From RGIG3009 sp045630285 (GTDB lineage: Bacteria > Bacillota > Clostridia > Oscillospirales > Acutalibacteraceae): a stretch of DNA of 39,333 bases. Location: positions 1 through 39,333 of the forward strand of contig JAZQSX010000047.1 in the NCBI GenBank assembly GCA_045630285.1. Direction: 5' to 3'. The notes beneath the pieces are model-generated. The model was not told where the DNA came from and did no database searches. It saw only the letters and a program-made list of their open reading frames with translations. Of this stretch, positions 38,528 through 39,333 are shown piece after piece. The first letter of the stretch is position 1. Each line of letters opens with the position of its first letter. The position numbers and the translations under genes are program-made.

Positions 38528-39333
38528 ATGAACAAAGAAAACATCAAGAAAGTCGTTCTCGCCTACTCGGGTGGTCTGGACACCTCCATCATCATTCCGT
38601 GGCTGAAAGAGAACTACAATAACTGCGAGGTCATCGCCGTGTCCGGCAACGTCGGTCAGGCAGACGAGCTGGAGGGTCTGGAAGAGAAGGCAATCAAAAC
38701 CGGCGCTTCCAAGCTGTACGTGCTCGACCTCACCGAAGAGTATGTGGACGACTACATCATCCCCTGCGTCAAAGCAGGTGCGGTGTACGAGGACTATCTG
38801 CTGGGCACCAGCCACGCACGTCCCTGCATCGCCAAGGGTCTCGTCGAGATCGCCATCAAGGAAGGCGCCGATGCGATCTGCCACGGCTGCACCGGCAAGG
38901 GTAACGACCAGGTGCGTTTCGAGCTGGCGATCAAGCACTTCGCTCCGAGCATGCCGATCATCGCTCCGTGGCGTGAATGGGACATCAAGTCCCGTGAAGA
39001 GGAGATCGAGTACGCCGAGGCGCACAACATCCCCCTGAAGATCAACCGTGAGACCAACTACTCCAAGGATAAGAACCTGTGGCACCTGAGCCACGAGGGC
39101 CTGGACCTGGAAGACACCGGCAACGAGCCTCAGTACGAGAAGCCCGGCTTCCTGGAAATGGGTGTTTCTCCCATCCAGGCGCCCGATGCTCCCACCTATG
39201 TGACCATCGACTTTGAACAGGGTAAGCCTGTCGCTTTGAACGATGAGAAGATGAGCGCCAAGAACATCATTCTCAAGCTCAACGAGATCGGCGGTGCCAA
39301 CGGCATCGGTCTGCTGGACATCGTAGAAAACCG
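38528..39333 (+). CDS. argG: Argininosuccinate synthase, N-terminal part (runs off the right edge)
   Basis: 268 codons are visible of about 400 in the family. The product starts MNKENIKKVVLAYSGGLDTS, with the ATP pyrophosphatase P-loop SGGLDTS (residues 14-20). The substrate-binding motifs GTSHARPCIAKGLVEIA and GCTGKGNDQVRFE follow, and SPIQAPDAPTYVTIDFEQGKPVALN is the later conserved block. AGAAAGGATG precedes the ATG. It joins citrulline and aspartate with ATP in arginine synthesis; argH may follow outside the window. The strong promoter with an ARG box suggests repression by arginine-bound ArgR. Confidence 0.97.
   Translation, partial: MNKENIKKVVLAYSGGLDTSIIIPWLKENYNNCEVIAVSGNVGQADELEGLEEKAIKTGASKLYVLDLTEEYVDDYIIPCVKAGAVYEDYLLGTSHARPCIAKGLVEIAIKEGADAICHGCTGKGNDQVRFELAIKHFAPSMPIIAPWREWDIKSREEEIEYAEAHNIPLKINRETNYSKDKNLWHLSHEGLDLEDTGNEPQYEKPGFLEMGVSPIQAPDAPTYVTIDFEQGKPVALNDEKMSAKNIILKLNEIGGANGIGLLDIVEN

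Overview
The window looks like a chromosome segment of an anaerobic, endospore-forming, Gram-positive Clostridia member, most likely a gut Oscillospirales/Ruminococcaceae-type bacterium. This is an inference from gene content: spoIIGA-sigE, a T-box leader in front of alaS, membrane pyrophosphatase, NfnAB, ThyX, a DUF6809-type small protein, and Firmicutes-style promoters and Shine-Dalgarno sites. No rRNA, tRNA, CRISPR array, transposase or integrase was seen.

Layout. 1-2100 is visibly AT-rich and accessory: the first 446 codons of a secreted protein running off the left edge, a small helical protein and a 43-codon DUF6809-like remnant. 2205-3305 is a lipoprotein with a Thr-rich stalk and an SGNH/DUF4886-type domain. 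hppA (3572-5728) is a single gene with its own promoter and terminator. 5884-8451 encodes the most unusual product: zinc ribbon, TIR domain, helical repeats, one membrane segment, then six nearly identical 38-residue RCC1-like repeats. 8542-10118 is spoIIGA-sigE. 10275-11642 is lemA plus a TPM-domain lipoprotein. 11693-13929 is a divergent AraC regulator and galactokinase pair. 14032-15022 holds a zinc-ribbon protein and a SigH-like sigma factor. 15190-20254 is trkA-trkH-nfnA-nfnB, reading leftward. 20385-21739 is a PAP2 phosphatase overlapping a low-molecular-weight tyrosine phosphatase. 21783-25913 is T-box-alaS-HIT-exonuclease. 25922-34695 is a long leftward run: thyX, tmk, DUF2156, GNAT, DJ-1, 5-formyl-THF cyclo-ligase, mltG, U32 and a class B PBP. 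34870-35592 is a TVP38/DedA-type membrane protein. It is followed by a peculiar 330-bp untranslated tract with a 10-bp tandem repeat and a long inverted repeat. 35977-38310 is a B12-binding radical SAM protein fused to a HAD phosphatase. argG (38528 to the right edge) has a textbook promoter and an ArgR-type operator.

How the genes work together. hppA, trkAH and nfnAB handle ion and redox energetics. thyX, tmk and the cyclo-ligase form a thymidylate/folate set that shares a transcript with cell-wall genes (mltG, PBP). sigE and spoIIGA belong to mother-cell sporulation control. The TIR-RCC1 protein has the architecture of a single-pass receptor with a TIR effector inside and a repeat domain outside, and its repeats vary only at two short hot spots. 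It is the best candidate here for an undescribed sensing or defence system.

Starts were chosen by visible ribosome-binding sites and by overlap with upstream genes. All functional names rest on reading motifs by eye, without database searches.
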